Shown: one piece after another, positions 1 through 11,579 of the stretch
Position numbering within the stretch: the stretch's first letter is position 1
How the letters are laid out: each line of letters begins with the position of its first letter
NCBI GenBank assembly: GCA_024811115.1
Contig: JAKOGH010000204.1
Location: forward strand, 1 to 52,190
Reading direction: 5' to 3'
Length of the DNA: 52,190 nucleotides
DNA from: Terana coerulea
Taxonomy: Eukaryota; Basidiomycota; Agaricomycetes; Polyporales; Phanerochaetaceae
Program-made: the position numbers and the translations under genes
Notes under the pieces: model-generated
The model's database searches: none
What the model saw: the letters and a program-made list of their open reading frames with translations, nothing else
What the model was told of the DNA's origin: nothing

Positions 1-820
1 CAAGGCGGTTGTGAAGGAAAGACTACCGGTATGTCACGATTAGCCCACTAAACTAAGTAACCACGGGTACGACGAGCTTACTAAGGATCCAAAGTCAGTA
101 TGGGCTCCTAAGGCTTGTCTATCGGGAGCTTCGTCCAGTGCAGGGAGCTTCTTGATACATCTGGCTTCACTGCCGCTTGGCTCCTTAAGTTTATGAAGGC
201 TGGCCAAGGTACCGTCAGGTAACCCCAACTTGGAATTGAAGACGTCCATAATGGTCATGTTGACATCGAGAGACTTGCGAACGAAGGGCTTGACGGTCGA
301 TTCCATGCGGTTGTTGACCGTGCTAGGGTAAGTGCGGTGTGTAGGAATTGGGTAGCTGAGGACGTCATCCTTGGATATATTCAAAAATTCGACGGTATCG
401 AGCAGACCAGTCTCATCAACGGCATGCGACCCGACCTCTTTGTACCTAGAACTACCGTGAAGAGGACGGTTGTATGGCATTGAACTTCACGTACCCGAAG
501 GATATTTTATGGTCCTCGTCGCCCGCCTTGTACTTGATCTTCTCCTGCAGAGGAAGATTCAAAGTATCCACTCCCATCTCAAACATTCCTTCGACTTCGG
601 CTTCAGCTCCATGATTCTTCAGGCTACGGATAACATCAATGGTCCGTGGACAAAGCAAGTGGTTTGATGCTTACTACCAGAAGCCTAACTTCGTAGCCGC
701 TTCCCATAGCTTCTCAATCTCTTCAGCATCGCCTTGCTTCACTAGGGCAAAGTTGACTACGAGGAGCGGATGGGTAGGTACGTCCTCCGGGAATGGAGGG
801 TGGCTGAGGATACCTGGCAT
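1..820 (-). CDS. 2OG-Fe(II) oxygenase, copy A (3' end beyond window)
   Basis: This is the 5' part of an isopenicillin-N-synthase-like, non-haem Fe(II)/2-oxoglutarate oxygenase, expected to oxidise a small molecule in the cytosol; the substrate is unknown. The ATG at 820 starts the same MPG-I-L-SHPPFPEDVPTHPLL stretch as copies B and C. Exons end at the same places: after LGF, after SFG, and after HTDFGSL. The HTD motif gives the first two iron ligands. The window begins inside the exon coding SFLHNRL, so the distal His and the RxS 2-oxoglutarate motif lie outside. A TATA-like TATATA lies near 897-905, about 80 bp upstream of the ATG. I see no disabling change in the visible part. Family is certain, substrate is not. 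Confidence 0.85.
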
Positions 821-1870
821 ATCGTGAAGGTGAAGACTAAGCAGAGGTTGCTGGTTCTCGTGAAGACGTGACAACATGGGAGCATAGATTCATCGTCATA
901 TATAGTCAGTTAATTGTAGGTTCAGCCCATTCCCATGGTCGTAGAAGGTCCATTCAACCGCGCATTTTGAAAGTAGATAGGTGAACCTTGCAAGGATGAA
1001 TGACGCCTCAAAGAAGCTGGCTCAGTGTCAGCAGGCCGGCAAGATATGCGGTTTCGTGGAGAGGCCGTACCTCAGCAAGGTTATTGTCGACCAGCGGCAT
1101 GTCCTCGTGGCGTCCGGAGTGGGTTTCGGAAAACGGCAGGATTGTACGAAGCAGACGGAAAGATAACAAAGTGCTACATACGCCGTGGGTAGCCAAGCTT
1201 AAGAGCAACGGGTCGACAGTGCGTGTATCGAAGGAGCAACTATGTAAGTCCATAGTCCAAGCGTCGTGGTAGGGTCTCGGAGGACCGCACCAATTTGGGA
1301 AGTCGCGCTGATCAGCTTGCTCAGATCGTATCAGGTAATTGATGGGAAACGCTTCAGAGCGCATCACCCTGAATAGGCATTGTCCGGGGTGCTCCGCGTA
1401 CTACACAAGTACTTGCCACAACATGGTCAGCTCGAGAGTTATATTGAGTGCTAGTAGTGTATCCTTAGAGTATTAAATGGATGAATAAGGTTATCTCACA
1501 ATATTCCGAACGCGCAAGGCAGTCTTGTACGTAGACACTAAGGACACTGACAAGACGCTGACATCTAGTTCAACTTGCGCAGCAGGGTTACAAGGGACCG
1601 ATAATCGAGTCCCAGGGTGAGCATTCACCAGTATAAAGGGCCATATTTACACCCAGTGCATCTGTTGAATCCCGTTGGCTGACGGTCAACACGGACGCCC
1701 GAACTTCAACCAACTACCCATCTAGCGGTACGATCTTAGGAAGAACGCATTGACGGCTCTCATAAACAAGTCTCCATTCAAATACAAGCTATCCGCGCAT
1801 GGCAATGCATCATATACTGAGCTTTTCATGCGATAGTTATGTCGTCGACCGCGGAATATGAAACTAAAAT
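821..1870. other. Intergenic region: duplicated upstream region of copy A
   Basis: No gene is seen. The block is the 5' flank of copy A and the 3' flank of copy B. Long parts, for example 1000-1160 and 1510-1625, recur with small changes near 3510-3670 and 3990-4085. The duplication unit (about 2.47 kb) therefore included promoter DNA. Short open frames on both strands here are not conserved between the two copies and were not called. Confidence 0.7.
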
Positions 1871-3288
1871 TCAATGAGCAGAAACAGCACGAGCCTGCTG
1901 CTCACTGTGCTCCGTGCCGCGACTGGCATGCCATGTCTCGGGGCCCTGTCAAATACAGCATGAGACTACACCCAGTAGCAGGAAGAGTTCATCAATGATA
2001 CATACAGCACGGTTCTTGATCCTTTGGTATTTGACCCGCCGCGCGAACCAGGCCTTTGCGGTCTGGCCGGTCTTGAACTTGCTTGGGTCCGAGGAGCTGG
2101 CAACGGCACTTGCAATCGCGGGACTTTGGTCTGTCAGGGCGTTGAGCTCGACGCTGTGGCCTGGCCGGGTGAAGAACACGAGTGACCAGCGTTCATAGGC
2201 CGCCTGTTCCTTGGGCGGAGGCCTTCGACAGAGATCAGCGGGACGAGACTACACTTCCCGCGGAGCTAACGTACACGACACGGTGCATGTTGGAGCGAAG
2301 AATTCCGCCGCTGAACACCGAGAGAGCATCGCCTATATTACAGATGGCATGGCCGGGGATAGGCTACAGGCAAAGGTCATCAGACATTCCGAAGAGCGCG
2401 GAAGCGGCATCGCCGAGGAATTCTGACCTTGACGTAGTACCACTGATTGTGGCCAGGTGGATACACTTGCAGTCCTCCGAGGCGGTTGTGGAGGAAAGAC
2501 TACCGGTGTGTTACTGTTAGCCCGCTTCATTGAGTAACGACGATCTTACCAAGGATCCGAAGTCAGTATGAGCTCCTATGGCTTGCCTATCGGGAGCTTG
2601 ATCTAGCGCTGGAAGCTTCTTGATACATCTTGCTTCGCTGCCGCTTGGCTCTTTAAGTTTGTGAAGGCTGGCTAAGGTACCGTCCGGTAACCCCAGCTTA
2701 GAGTTGAAGACGTCCATAACGGTGATGTTGACATCGAGAGACTTGTAAACGAAGGGCTTGATAGTCGATTCCATGCGGTTGTTGACTGTACTAGGGTAAG
2801 TACGGTGTGTAACGGTCGGGTAGCTGAGGACGTCGTCCTTAGATATATTCAAAAATTCGACAGTGTCCAGCAGACCCGTCTCATCAACGGCGTTCAAACC
2901 TACTGCTTTGTATCTAGAGCTATCGTGAAGATGACGGCTATACAGTATTGAGCTTCACGCACCCGAAGGATATTTTATGGTCCTCGTCGCCCGACTTATA
3001 CTTGATCTTCTCCTGCAGAGGTAGACTTAAAGTCTCCGCTCCCATCTCAAACATTCCGTCAACTTCGACTTCAGCTCCATGGTTCTTCAGGCTACAGATA
3101 ACATTAATCGCCCGTGGACATAGCAAGCAGTTTGATGCTTACTACCAGAAACCTAGCTTCGTAGCCGCTTCCCACAGCTTCTCAATCTCTTCTGCATCGT
3201 CTTGCTTCACTAGAGCATAGTCGACTATGAGGAGTGGATGGGTAGGTACGTCCTCCGGGAATGGAGGGTGGCTGAGGATACCTGGCAT
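1871..3288 (-). CDS. 2OG-Fe(II) oxygenase, copy B (complete, 7 exons)
   Basis: This is a complete non-haem Fe(II)/2-oxoglutarate dioxygenase-type gene of the isopenicillin N synthase-like (clavaminate synthase-like) fold. Reading on the minus strand from the ATG at 3288, seven exons join in frame through six introns of about 50-60 nt, ending at the TGA at 1871. The predicted protein is about 360 residues, normal for the family. The metal site is visible: HTDFGSL (His and Asp ligands) and NMHRVV (distal His), followed by YERWS, whose RxS fits the 2-oxoglutarate carboxylate clamp. The C-terminus reads GPETWHASRGTEHSEQQ. It is close to copy A in coding and upstream sequence and less close to C. 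A TATATA element near 3370 lies about 80 bp upstream. No stop or frameshift is needed in this model. Confidence 0.88.
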
Positions 3289-4190
3289 TTCGATCGTGGA
3301 GGTGAAGACCAGGCAGAGGTCGCTGGTTCTCGTGAGGACGTGATGACATGGGAGCGTGGCTTCATCGTCATATATACTCAGTTAATTATAGGTTCAGCCC
3401 ATTCCCATGGTCGCAGAAGGTCCATTCAACCGTGTCCGAGCGCGGACGCTCATCCACAGCGTGAATCGGCAGCATTTTGGAAGTAGATAGATGAGTCTTG
3501 TAAGCTTCCATAACGCCTCAAAGAACCTGGTTCGGTGTCAGCAGGCCACCAAGGTGTGCGATTTCGTGGAGAGGCTGTACCTTAGCAAGGTTGTTGTCGA
3601 CCAACGGCATGTCCTCGTGGCGTCCGGAGAGGATTTCGGAAAACGGCAGGATTGTACGAAGTGGACGGAAAGATGACAAAAGTGTCACATACACCGTAAA
3701 TGGCCAAGGTTTAGAGAGTGTATATGTCGAAGGACCGACTATACATATAAGTCCGTAGTCCAAGCGTCGTGGTAGGGTCTCAGAGGATCACGCCGATTTT
3801 GGAAGTTGATCAACTTTGTCAGATTCCATCGGGTAATTGATGGGAAGCGCATCACCCTAAATAGGAAGTGTTCGGGGGCTCCGCGTAGTACCCAAGTACC
3901 ACACCATGATCAGCTCGAGAGTTCTATTGAGTCTTGGTAACGTATCCCTGGGACAATGGATGGATGCGGTTATCTCTTAATATTTGGGACGTGCAAGGCA
4001 GTCTTGTACGTAGACACTAAGGACACTGACATCTAGTTTAACTTGCGCGGCAGGTTTACAAGGGACCGATAATTGAGTCTCGGGATATCCACCAGTATAA
4101 AGAGCCATCTTTAAGCTCAGCGCATTTGTTGAGCCCCGTTAGCCGACGGTCGACACTTGGAGCCGTCGCTGTCGAACACGGGTGTTGAGT
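3289..4190. other. Intergenic region: duplicated upstream region of copy B
   Basis: This is the 5' flank of copy B and the 3' flank of copy C. It parallels 821-1870 over most of its length, with a TATA-like element near 3370 on the minus strand. I see no conserved open frame and no RNA gene. Confidence 0.65.
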
Positions 4191-5603
4191 TTAGTAAGCA
4201 GACACAGTGGGAGCCTGTTGTTCACTATGCTCAGTACCGCGGCTAGCACGCCATGTCTCAGGGCCCTGCCATAGAGAAGATAAGCTTCTTGTCATCAGGC
4301 TTTCAATGGAGCCCACGTACAGTGCGGTTCTTGATCCTTTGGTTCTTGATACGCCGAGCGAACCAGTTCTTCGCAGTTTGGCCGGTTTGGAACTTGCCGG
4401 GGTCGGGAGCTCCGGCAACAGCGTCCGCGATGATGGGACTTTGGCTGGTCATAGCACCGAGCTCGACGCCGTTGCCCGGGCGGGTGAAAAACACCAGCGA
4501 CCATCGTTCGTAGGCCGCTTGCTCTTTGGGCGGCGTCCTTCAACGCAGCTTAGCATGGCCGACCGGTGCATAGTCAGGGTAGGGACGTACACGACGCGGT
4601 GCATATTGGAACGGAGCATCCCGCCGCTAAACAGCGCAAGAGCATCGCCAATGTTGCAGACGGCATGACCAGGAATGGGCTGCAACAATATTAGTGCACG
4701 TCTGGGACATGTTGGAGGAGGTTCACCCGGAAAACCTACCCTGATGTAATACCATTGGTCGTGACCGGGCGGAAAGACCTGCAGGCCCCCGAGGCGATTA
4801 TGGAGGAAAGACTAATACTCTGTTGAGCCATGTAGGAGTGGGAATATGACGGAAATGCACGTACGAGAGACCCAAAGTCGGTATGAGCACCAATAGCCTG
4901 CCTATCGGGCGCTTTCTCTCTCGCTGGTGGGTTCTTGATGCATCTCGCCTCGCTACCGCTGTGCTCGTCAAGTTTGTGCAGGCTGGCCAAGGCACCATCC
5001 GGCAGTCCCAGCTTGGCATTGAAGACGTCCAGGATTGTCATGTTGACGTCGAGTGACTTGCGAATGAACGGCTTGATGGTTGAGTCCATGCGATCGTTGA
5101 CTGTGCTGGGGTAGGTACGGTGGACAGGAGTTGGGTGGCTGAGAACATCATCCTTAGAGACATTGATAAACTCGACCGTATCGAGCAGACCGGTCTCATC
5201 AACCGCATTCGCCCCCGCCGCTTTGTATCTTGGAGAAGCGTCAGGGTAACGATCGTGCGGTGAGTAGTATGGCTGTACACACCCGAAGGAGACCCCTTCA
5301 TCGCCCTGTTCGTACTTCATCTTCTCTTCCAGAGGCAGTCTCATCGTCTCCGCACCCATTTCAAACATCCCTTCCACCTCAGCTTCAGCTCCATGATTCT
5401 TAAGGCTGTGAACCAAATCAGTACACCATCGACATAGCCAGTTGACAGCACACTGACTACCAGAAACCGAGCTTTGTCGCAGCTTCCCACAGCTTCTCAA
5501 TTTCGGCATTGTCGCCCTGCTTGATGAGTAGGTAGTCGACGACGAGAAGTGGGTGCGTAGGCACGTCTTCCGGGAAAGGAGGGTGATTAATGACGCCTGG
5601 CAT
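4191..5603 (-). CDS. 2OG-Fe(II) oxygenase, copy C (complete, 7 exons)
   Basis: This is the best-resolved gene in the window. The minus-strand exons are 5461-5603, 5283-5405, 4865-5228, 4740-4811, 4591-4679, 4321-4537 and 4191-4265. All six introns are GT-AG and 53-60 nt long, and the sum is 1083 nt, giving 360 residues plus a stop. It encodes an isopenicillin-N-synthase-like 2OG-Fe(II) oxygenase. HTDFGSL supplies His and Asp, NMHRVV the distal His, and YERWS the RxS motif for 2-oxoglutarate. The start is the ATG at 5603, which matches copies A and B. A TATA-like element (5683-5694) lies about 85 bp upstream. It is more diverged from A and B than they are from each other, so it may be the older member. 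Substrate is unknown; no biosynthetic partner genes are adjacent. Confidence 0.92.
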
Positions 5604-6711
5604 ATCAGCTACGACGTTGGAACGGAGGTGACGGGGTGGTTGAGACGAAAGCGCGCCGACCGGAGGATGGTTTCAGTCTTCGTATAAGTATAGCCGTCAT
5701 GGACAGACGCGGCCGTTCCCATGACCCTGAAGCTTAGACCAGGCAATCAATTGGCCATTCGTCGCCGTGCGGTGTACGGACCGTATTGTGGACATGGCTT
5801 CTTGCTGCAGTTGTACATCATCATAACTACTAAGCAACCTGGATTCGGGGGTGGGCTCAGGAGCATACGCAGACGCACTGGCATGGTCGGTGAGTGAACG
5901 AGACATTATTGCTCGTGGAAGAACATACCATCCTGGCCATCTTGAACAGCACAGTGGCGGTGGGCACTGTCCTCGTGGTGATGGGAATGGACTACGGGCA
6001 TAATAACAAGGCCCTCTTACGGCAAGGCCATTGAGCAGAGTACCATTTTTGGCTGGATAACGCCCACCACGGACAGCGTAGCGCGAGAAAACGAGTATGC
6101 AGACCTGCGACGGAAGGAAAAGGCAAGGGGCAAGTGAAAAGCGGGGTGGGCGTCTTTGAGATCCCATCAGGCCGTCGGCCTTCGAGATCAGCGGATCACT
6201 TTGAGCGCATCACCCCACATAGGTGAAAGTCGGGATCCGGAGTTGCAAAGCAGCGAGGAAAGTTGGCCCGCTATCGTCGCGAAATCGTACTGCATCGCAC
6301 TAGTTTCCAAGCTAATCATAGATATAACATTGCTACAGGTATAACATGAGGCCGCTGGAGCTCAGGAATGCACTACTACTAGTACTATCTAGACTAACTG
6401 ATTATTTGGGGGTACCCGCGCGCGAGGTATAATGTTCTATGCGGAAGGGGGCATCACGATGTGAATGGGATAAAATAGTAAGGCTACAGTATGTCAGATC
6501 TTTAATAAATATGCAATGTGAAGACGTAGTGGAAACGTATGATTTCTCTTGGAAGGTTGAAGTCTCGCGTGCAAGATATAACAAGGAAGGACCGAGTTTG
6601 TGAGGTGAACGGAATGGGAGTGACGAAAGATCTATGCTAATAAGAATTAAAGTTTGCGCATCGTTGCCAAAGGCTGCTCCAACATACCGGTAGACGAGTC
6701 CAGGCGTTGCG
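5604..6711. other. Intergenic region between oxygenase C and Z1
   Basis: This is the promoter side of oxygenase C and the 3' side of zinc-finger gene Z1. A minus-strand frame from 5907 to about 5700 gives a 68-residue peptide that looks somewhat protein-like, but it runs into the TATA region of copy C, has no visible paralogue and was not called. Nothing else is recognised. Confidence 0.5.
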
Positions 6712-7975
6712 TTAGGAGCGCGGCTCCGGCTCTGGCTCCGGCTCAGGTGTAGAATCACCGCGATAACGTTGCTCAAGCGCGCGGATAGGGCTTGAAAATC
6801 TAAGGGGATAGTGCGTAGTTTGTTGTTGACTCGGAATGAGCTGGTTAGACGGCCCTGCTTGCGCTTCTACTGAAGGGTTCCAAGCCGGGCCCACGTCGTC
6901 CAGCAGCACGCCAGGAAGCGGATCCGGCGGTGGTTCAAAGTCGCGCGCATCATGTTGGCGCAAATGCCGTCTCATGTTCGACCTTACGGTATAGCTTCTC
7001 CCGCAGCCGGGTACTGGACAGATATGCGCTATCGCGGCAGTATCAGCTGGTGAAAGGCTGACGAGTCTATGGAACACGTACGTCTTTCGCCGGTATGCGA
7101 GACCGAGTGCTGCCTTAGACTACTCGGACTAAAAATTTACTTATTAATCTTAGGCTACACACTTCAATGCCCAAGTACTCACCGAGTAAAAGCCCTGCCA
7201 CAGGTTTCACAGATATATCTCCCACCGCGCGGATATGGTGGCCTGGTCGGCATAGGAGCTACCGGGGTTGAGGGAAATGGAGGGGGAGGAGCGGAAGGAG
7301 GGGGAGAAAGAGAAGGTTGCGTTGATTCATGTGATACCTGCGAGGACGACTGGCCCTGTGTGTGTGATGAGAAGAGCCATTTCAACAAACAAATGTGATA
7401 AATACCCATGATGGCTCTGATAGTATCTCACTGCTGTCCACAGGTCCCTGACTCATCGGGAACGCGGGAAGAGCGTTGAATGGTGCGCTTGATGAAGCAT
7501 AGGACTCGTATATAGAAGGTTCGATAAGTTGGTCGTACTGTAGGAGCTCATATTGTGAGTAAAATAATATTGATCCGACACAAACTACGTACCGAGCCGT
7601 CGCTGGTATGTCTGATACTGCTCTCCCAAATGGGACATTCTGTGGTACTACGTATACTCGAGGTACTGTCCAGACCTGTCCTGACGTCTTGACTGCCAGT
7701 CGGGGGAAGCTGCTGATCACTACGGCTGTCCTAGAATGCGAGATTTCATATGCCTACTGCCCTGTTTCGAAGAGTCAAAGCATCTTACCTGGTGATTGTT
7801 ATCCGTATTTGAAGAGGTATCGACTGGATTGTGACTTGGCGGCGGAGGTGGAAAGAACTCTGGGCAGCAAAAGGCGCCTCAGTACCATACATAAGTTGAG
7901 CAAACTGTACTCACCAGGCAATACCGTACGTATGCTGGGAAGGGACTCCTTCTGACTAGGAGCTTCTTGAGTCAT
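6712..7975 (-). CDS. C2H2 zinc-finger protein Z1
   Basis: Probable nuclear DNA-binding regulator with two C2H2 fingers. The first exon (7915-7975) codes for MTQEAPSQKESLPSIRTVLP and ends in phase 1; exon 2 (7789-7859) continues with FFPPPPPSHNP. After a Ser/Thr- and Pro-rich middle part, finger 1 starts as YICETCGRAFTR, is interrupted by a phase-2 intron and ends PSSLRQHSVSHTGER. A phase-1 intron in the linker precedes finger 2 (CPVPGC...SNMRRHLRQH). The C-terminus is acidic and Pro-rich, with an EPEPEPEP run just before the stop at 6712. All joins stay in frame, giving about 310 residues. The LPSI motif, the intron phases and the finger sequences match Z2-Z5, so this is one paralogous family. 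Targets are unknown. Confidence 0.82.
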
Positions 7976-10179
7976 TTTCCTGAGGGCATTATACGGCGCG
8001 ATGCGAGTATCGGGTTGCCGACGGACGAACCATCCGCGCCCAGTGCTTTTAAGTGTCCGTGATTCAGCCCTGTTGCGGGGCCGTACTCTTAGCGATCCGC
8101 ATCCGGCGGAAGCGATGACCGAGCGGAAGGCAACGCCCCGATCTTCCAAAGTCAGCTACGAGCACTGTGCGTGGCCTTTGACGCGAACTCATCTGGGCGC
8201 AGCATTGCATTAGGTTGCTCGAGCATGTCGACAGAAGTACGGAGGCACTGACCTGGACGCTCCGCGCGGATACGGAGTCAGCCAGAGCGGTTTCGATGAC
8301 AAGGTCATCTGAGGCATTTTCACTACGCAGTATGAGATTTCAGGCAAAAGATTGGCAGGGTGTCGCGGCGACGCCAATGTGCCGACCTGGTGAGGACTGT
8401 GGGCGTTACTCGTGGGCGTTGGCCGCGCCGTGATGCCGTCAAACCTTACACCCCAGCTGCGCTTTGTGTGTAGCACGTATTTAACTTACTCACGATGAGT
8501 GCGCTCCGAGGCGGTTGCTATCCAGAGGCTGATAGGATGAGTGTTGGCAGCCCGTTCGCGACAGACGGAATGTAAAGTTCGGATCGATATTCACTAGCCA
8601 GCATTCACGATCCTTTCGGGTGTAACGGAAAGATAGTCAGCGGGAACTGCAGCGCCACCGGCGAACTGGCGACCGCCATCGTTGAGGCAGAGAATACTCC
8701 AGGAGACGTCTTGAGGCAACTGTATTGGCTACTTGCTTGTAGAGCTCGGTATCGCTTGCGTGGACACTCGGTGCACAACTGATGGTATCAGGTGGAATGA
8801 GCGATGGCAGTAGTTCCTGACGCTTTTGATACCTCTCTGATCTTATCCAACAAAACTAGCTCAAGCTACAATGCCGACACCGCTTAGACACGCTCACCTG
8901 CAGAGCCCTGAAACCTGTGCCATAGATTTCCCCGATCTCATCTGCCAGCCTGACGCTGAGATCGATCCCTGTCGTGTCCCAGGGCAATCAGGACGCCACC
9001 GGGAGACGGTAGCTCTTCAAGTTCACTACAGAGCGCAGGACAATTGGCTGCGTAGACATCGAGAAGAACGGTGAGTGGAGGGTTGCGATGGGGCCAAGGC
9101 AAACCACAGAGCAGTGGAGTTGCGGTACGCACCGACTTAGGCCTGAGCGACATTTCTGCGGAAGTAATGACAACATTCACCATACGCTGAAAAGATCTAA
9201 TGAGGAGTACGTGAAATTATGATTTGTCCTTGTTCCTCTTGCGGAGCGGCAGTGACCTGGTAGAATATTGGCCAGTCCTGACGCCGGGTTGGGGGATAGG
9301 TGACGACTGAATCGGCAGGACGGATGAATGTTTAACCTCACCCACCCATATTCGAAGTGCTTGAGTTATGCACTCATTGCAAGACATGGTTGACATAATT
9401 TAGGTGACTTGAGGGCGACATGATGTTCTTCGGGAATGAATGAGTTGTAAAATTTACGTATCTTGATTTACTCAGCTGCTGTTCTATGACTCTGCCAGTC
9501 AGCGAGTTTGCATAGCGACGACATTGACACGTCAGCCAGAGCGGCATCGGCTCCAAGTTCATTTCTTGCCCCTTTATGAGCCGGTTTTGCTCGCAGATAG
9601 CAGGACAATCGGATGTCATAGCATTGGGTCCGCATCTTCGTACAATGTGCAAAACTGATGGTTTCACGACGCAATCTGCCCGAACACCGCCTCGAGTCGC
9701 ATGAACTGGTGTCAAACTCGCGCTAAGACAAAGTGGCTCTGAGGAAGTTAAACCTCAGTACACCGATCAAAAACACGCTATCAGACGCACAATATTGCCT
9801 GAGCCATGCTAGGACCACAATTTGGCTTCTATCCTCACTGCAGTGGAAATACGATGCGCTCCGTCTTCTCCGTAAACCCTCCTCTCAATAAGCGTTCCAT
9901 GTATCGGGGAATGCATAGTTACGCGATGCCCGTTTTCATGGATGAAAGACGTATGAAAAGGCTTTTGTGAGTGGCCATATGGTCATATCTGCACTCTTTC
10001 TGTATTCAATACAAGGACCAGGCGTTGCTTGAACTTTCTTGGGAGGCTCCGATGACATTGTGATGCGCCTTGCACAGTTTTTATTGTGCAACGGTACACA
10101 TGTGAGAAGTGTGCGAGCGGAAGAAAAAAAAAGATAGAGATATGACGAACTTCATCGCAGAGACAAGGGCGAAGCACAC
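7976..10179. other. Intergenic region with coding-like fragments
   Basis: No complete gene is found. Minus-strand stretches near 8650-8820 and 8940-9180 translate into protein-like sequence, for example LLDVYAANCPALCSELEELP, with possible splice sites between them. I could not join them into a model and recognise no family. They may be an old pseudogene. Part of the region must hold the promoter of Z1. Confidence 0.4.
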
Positions 10180-10587
10180 CCATGGGAAACTGCAGGAAGT
10201 ATAGTACGTTGGTGGACGTTCTTCTAAGCCGCTCCGATAGAACATCTTCGCTGGCACTGCGGACGGCTGTGACACTGCTGACCGGTGCGAGCGTCGTTGA
10301 TGAAGCCCGACTTCCAGTCTTCGTACGAACCAGTTTTGACATACCGCAGTATACGGCCTTCCGAAATCCGAGGAAGAGTACACAGGCGGCGTGGCTTGAG
10401 AGGCGTGGGATGGTTGTGCTCGTCCTACTCCTGACGGCGGGGCTGAGTGCCCGAGCTGCGCAACGAGGTTCGCTGAGTCTTGACTGGGGCGTAACAACTT
10501 GTCTGAAGGCATGCGCAAGATTCCGACGACTTTCTAGCGAAGAGACTGCGGAAGTATGGGTGGTGGGAGGCTGGGAGCACTCGGCAT
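10180..10587 (-). pseudogene. Decayed C2H2 zinc-finger relict related to Z1-Z5
   Basis: On the minus strand, an ATG at 10587 is followed by MPSAPSLPPPILP, reminiscent of the LPSI start of the zinc-finger family, and then by a Ser/Pro-rich stretch ending YSSSDFGRPYT. Directly after it, DNA with TGCGG-TATGT spacing aligns with the first finger of Z5 (TGCGGAGTATGT) with two bases missing, and is followed by a CQNWFVR-like tail and an L-H-x4-H-like stretch. A degenerate TG linker and second-finger remnant follow. Stops and frame changes prevent any intact reading. The assignment rests on alignment by eye and could be coincidence. Confidence 0.35.
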
Positions 10588-11579
10588 GGCGGTCTGAGCG
10601 AAAGAGATGATATCTCAAGCGTCTCGCCACAGAAGGTAAACCTAATCTAATCTGATTGCGGCGCTTAACGTCGCACCAAGATTACTTGGCGCCTTGGACT
10701 TCATCCAAGTTGCTGTCATCTCGAGAGCGACGACCAAAGCTTGCAAAGTCACTTCGCACTGTACATTATCCTCGCTGACGTCACTCGTATGCATGAAATA
10801 GAACGCATTAGTCAATAATGGCGCTCTGTTATTGTACTGTACGTGCTTCTCGTCGCTTTTTCAATGAGTCGTCTTCACTGTTCTGCTTTACTGACCAGCT
10901 GGGTCGACAGGCACGACTAAGCATCTCTCTGTACAGCCGAGCGAAGCGTTCATGAAACAAGTCTATGGGTTACATCTCTCAAGCAGAGCATGCTGAGCCA
11001 TACAGTACTGGTTGTTCAGTGAGGCTCTTAGGCCTTCAAGTTCTGCAGAAGCTAAATTTAGAAGTACGTTGTCGAGGCAAATCCCCTCACTCTGTTCCTG
11101 TCAATGTGTCCCGTTCAGCCTTACCCGACGAGTGCATGCTCCTCGATATACTGTTTTTGAATTGGCCGAGATGCAGCAAGTGTCTCGGTGTTACCAGTCG
11201 GGCATTTGTCGGATGGTTGGATTTTCCTTTCTTCTGCGGCGAGAGGCGGTCCGCGCTCGGGTCGCTTCTCTGCTCCCTTGAGGACGCCCTGACGCCAATC
11301 GAAGTACGGTCTGTGCGAGCGCCTTGCTCACAGTGTGTATCACCTGACGACGCATACACATTCTTCTGCAGCACTGAGACTTCCATGCAAGCCATGTCAA
11401 GGTAAGTGCACATGGATATCGCTCGTATACACCCCCGTGCTCACTCATGCATTGCCCTAGCATATTTCCAGTGATCGCCGTGACCGAACAGTCGCACATT
11501 GCACTCGTTATAACGGATGATATGCCACCGCGATTTCAACGCAGGCCCCGCCAGACTGCTGAGGGACGCTTTCTCTACC
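10588..11579. other. Intergenic region upstream of GH3 gene
   Basis: No recognisable gene. A plus-strand frame at 10965-11405 is open for 146 codons but resembles nothing and lacks the splice pattern of the neighbours. This region should contain the promoter of the GH3 gene; I see no strong TATA box. Confidence 0.5.

Noticed and set aside
5700..5907. Minus-strand 68-residue frame in front of oxygenase C
   Set aside because: It ends inside the TATA region of oxygenase C, has no counterpart in front of copies A or B, and matches no family.
10965..11405. 146-codon plus-strand frame upstream of GH3
   Set aside because: No domain, no splice pattern, and equally long frames are open on the other strand.
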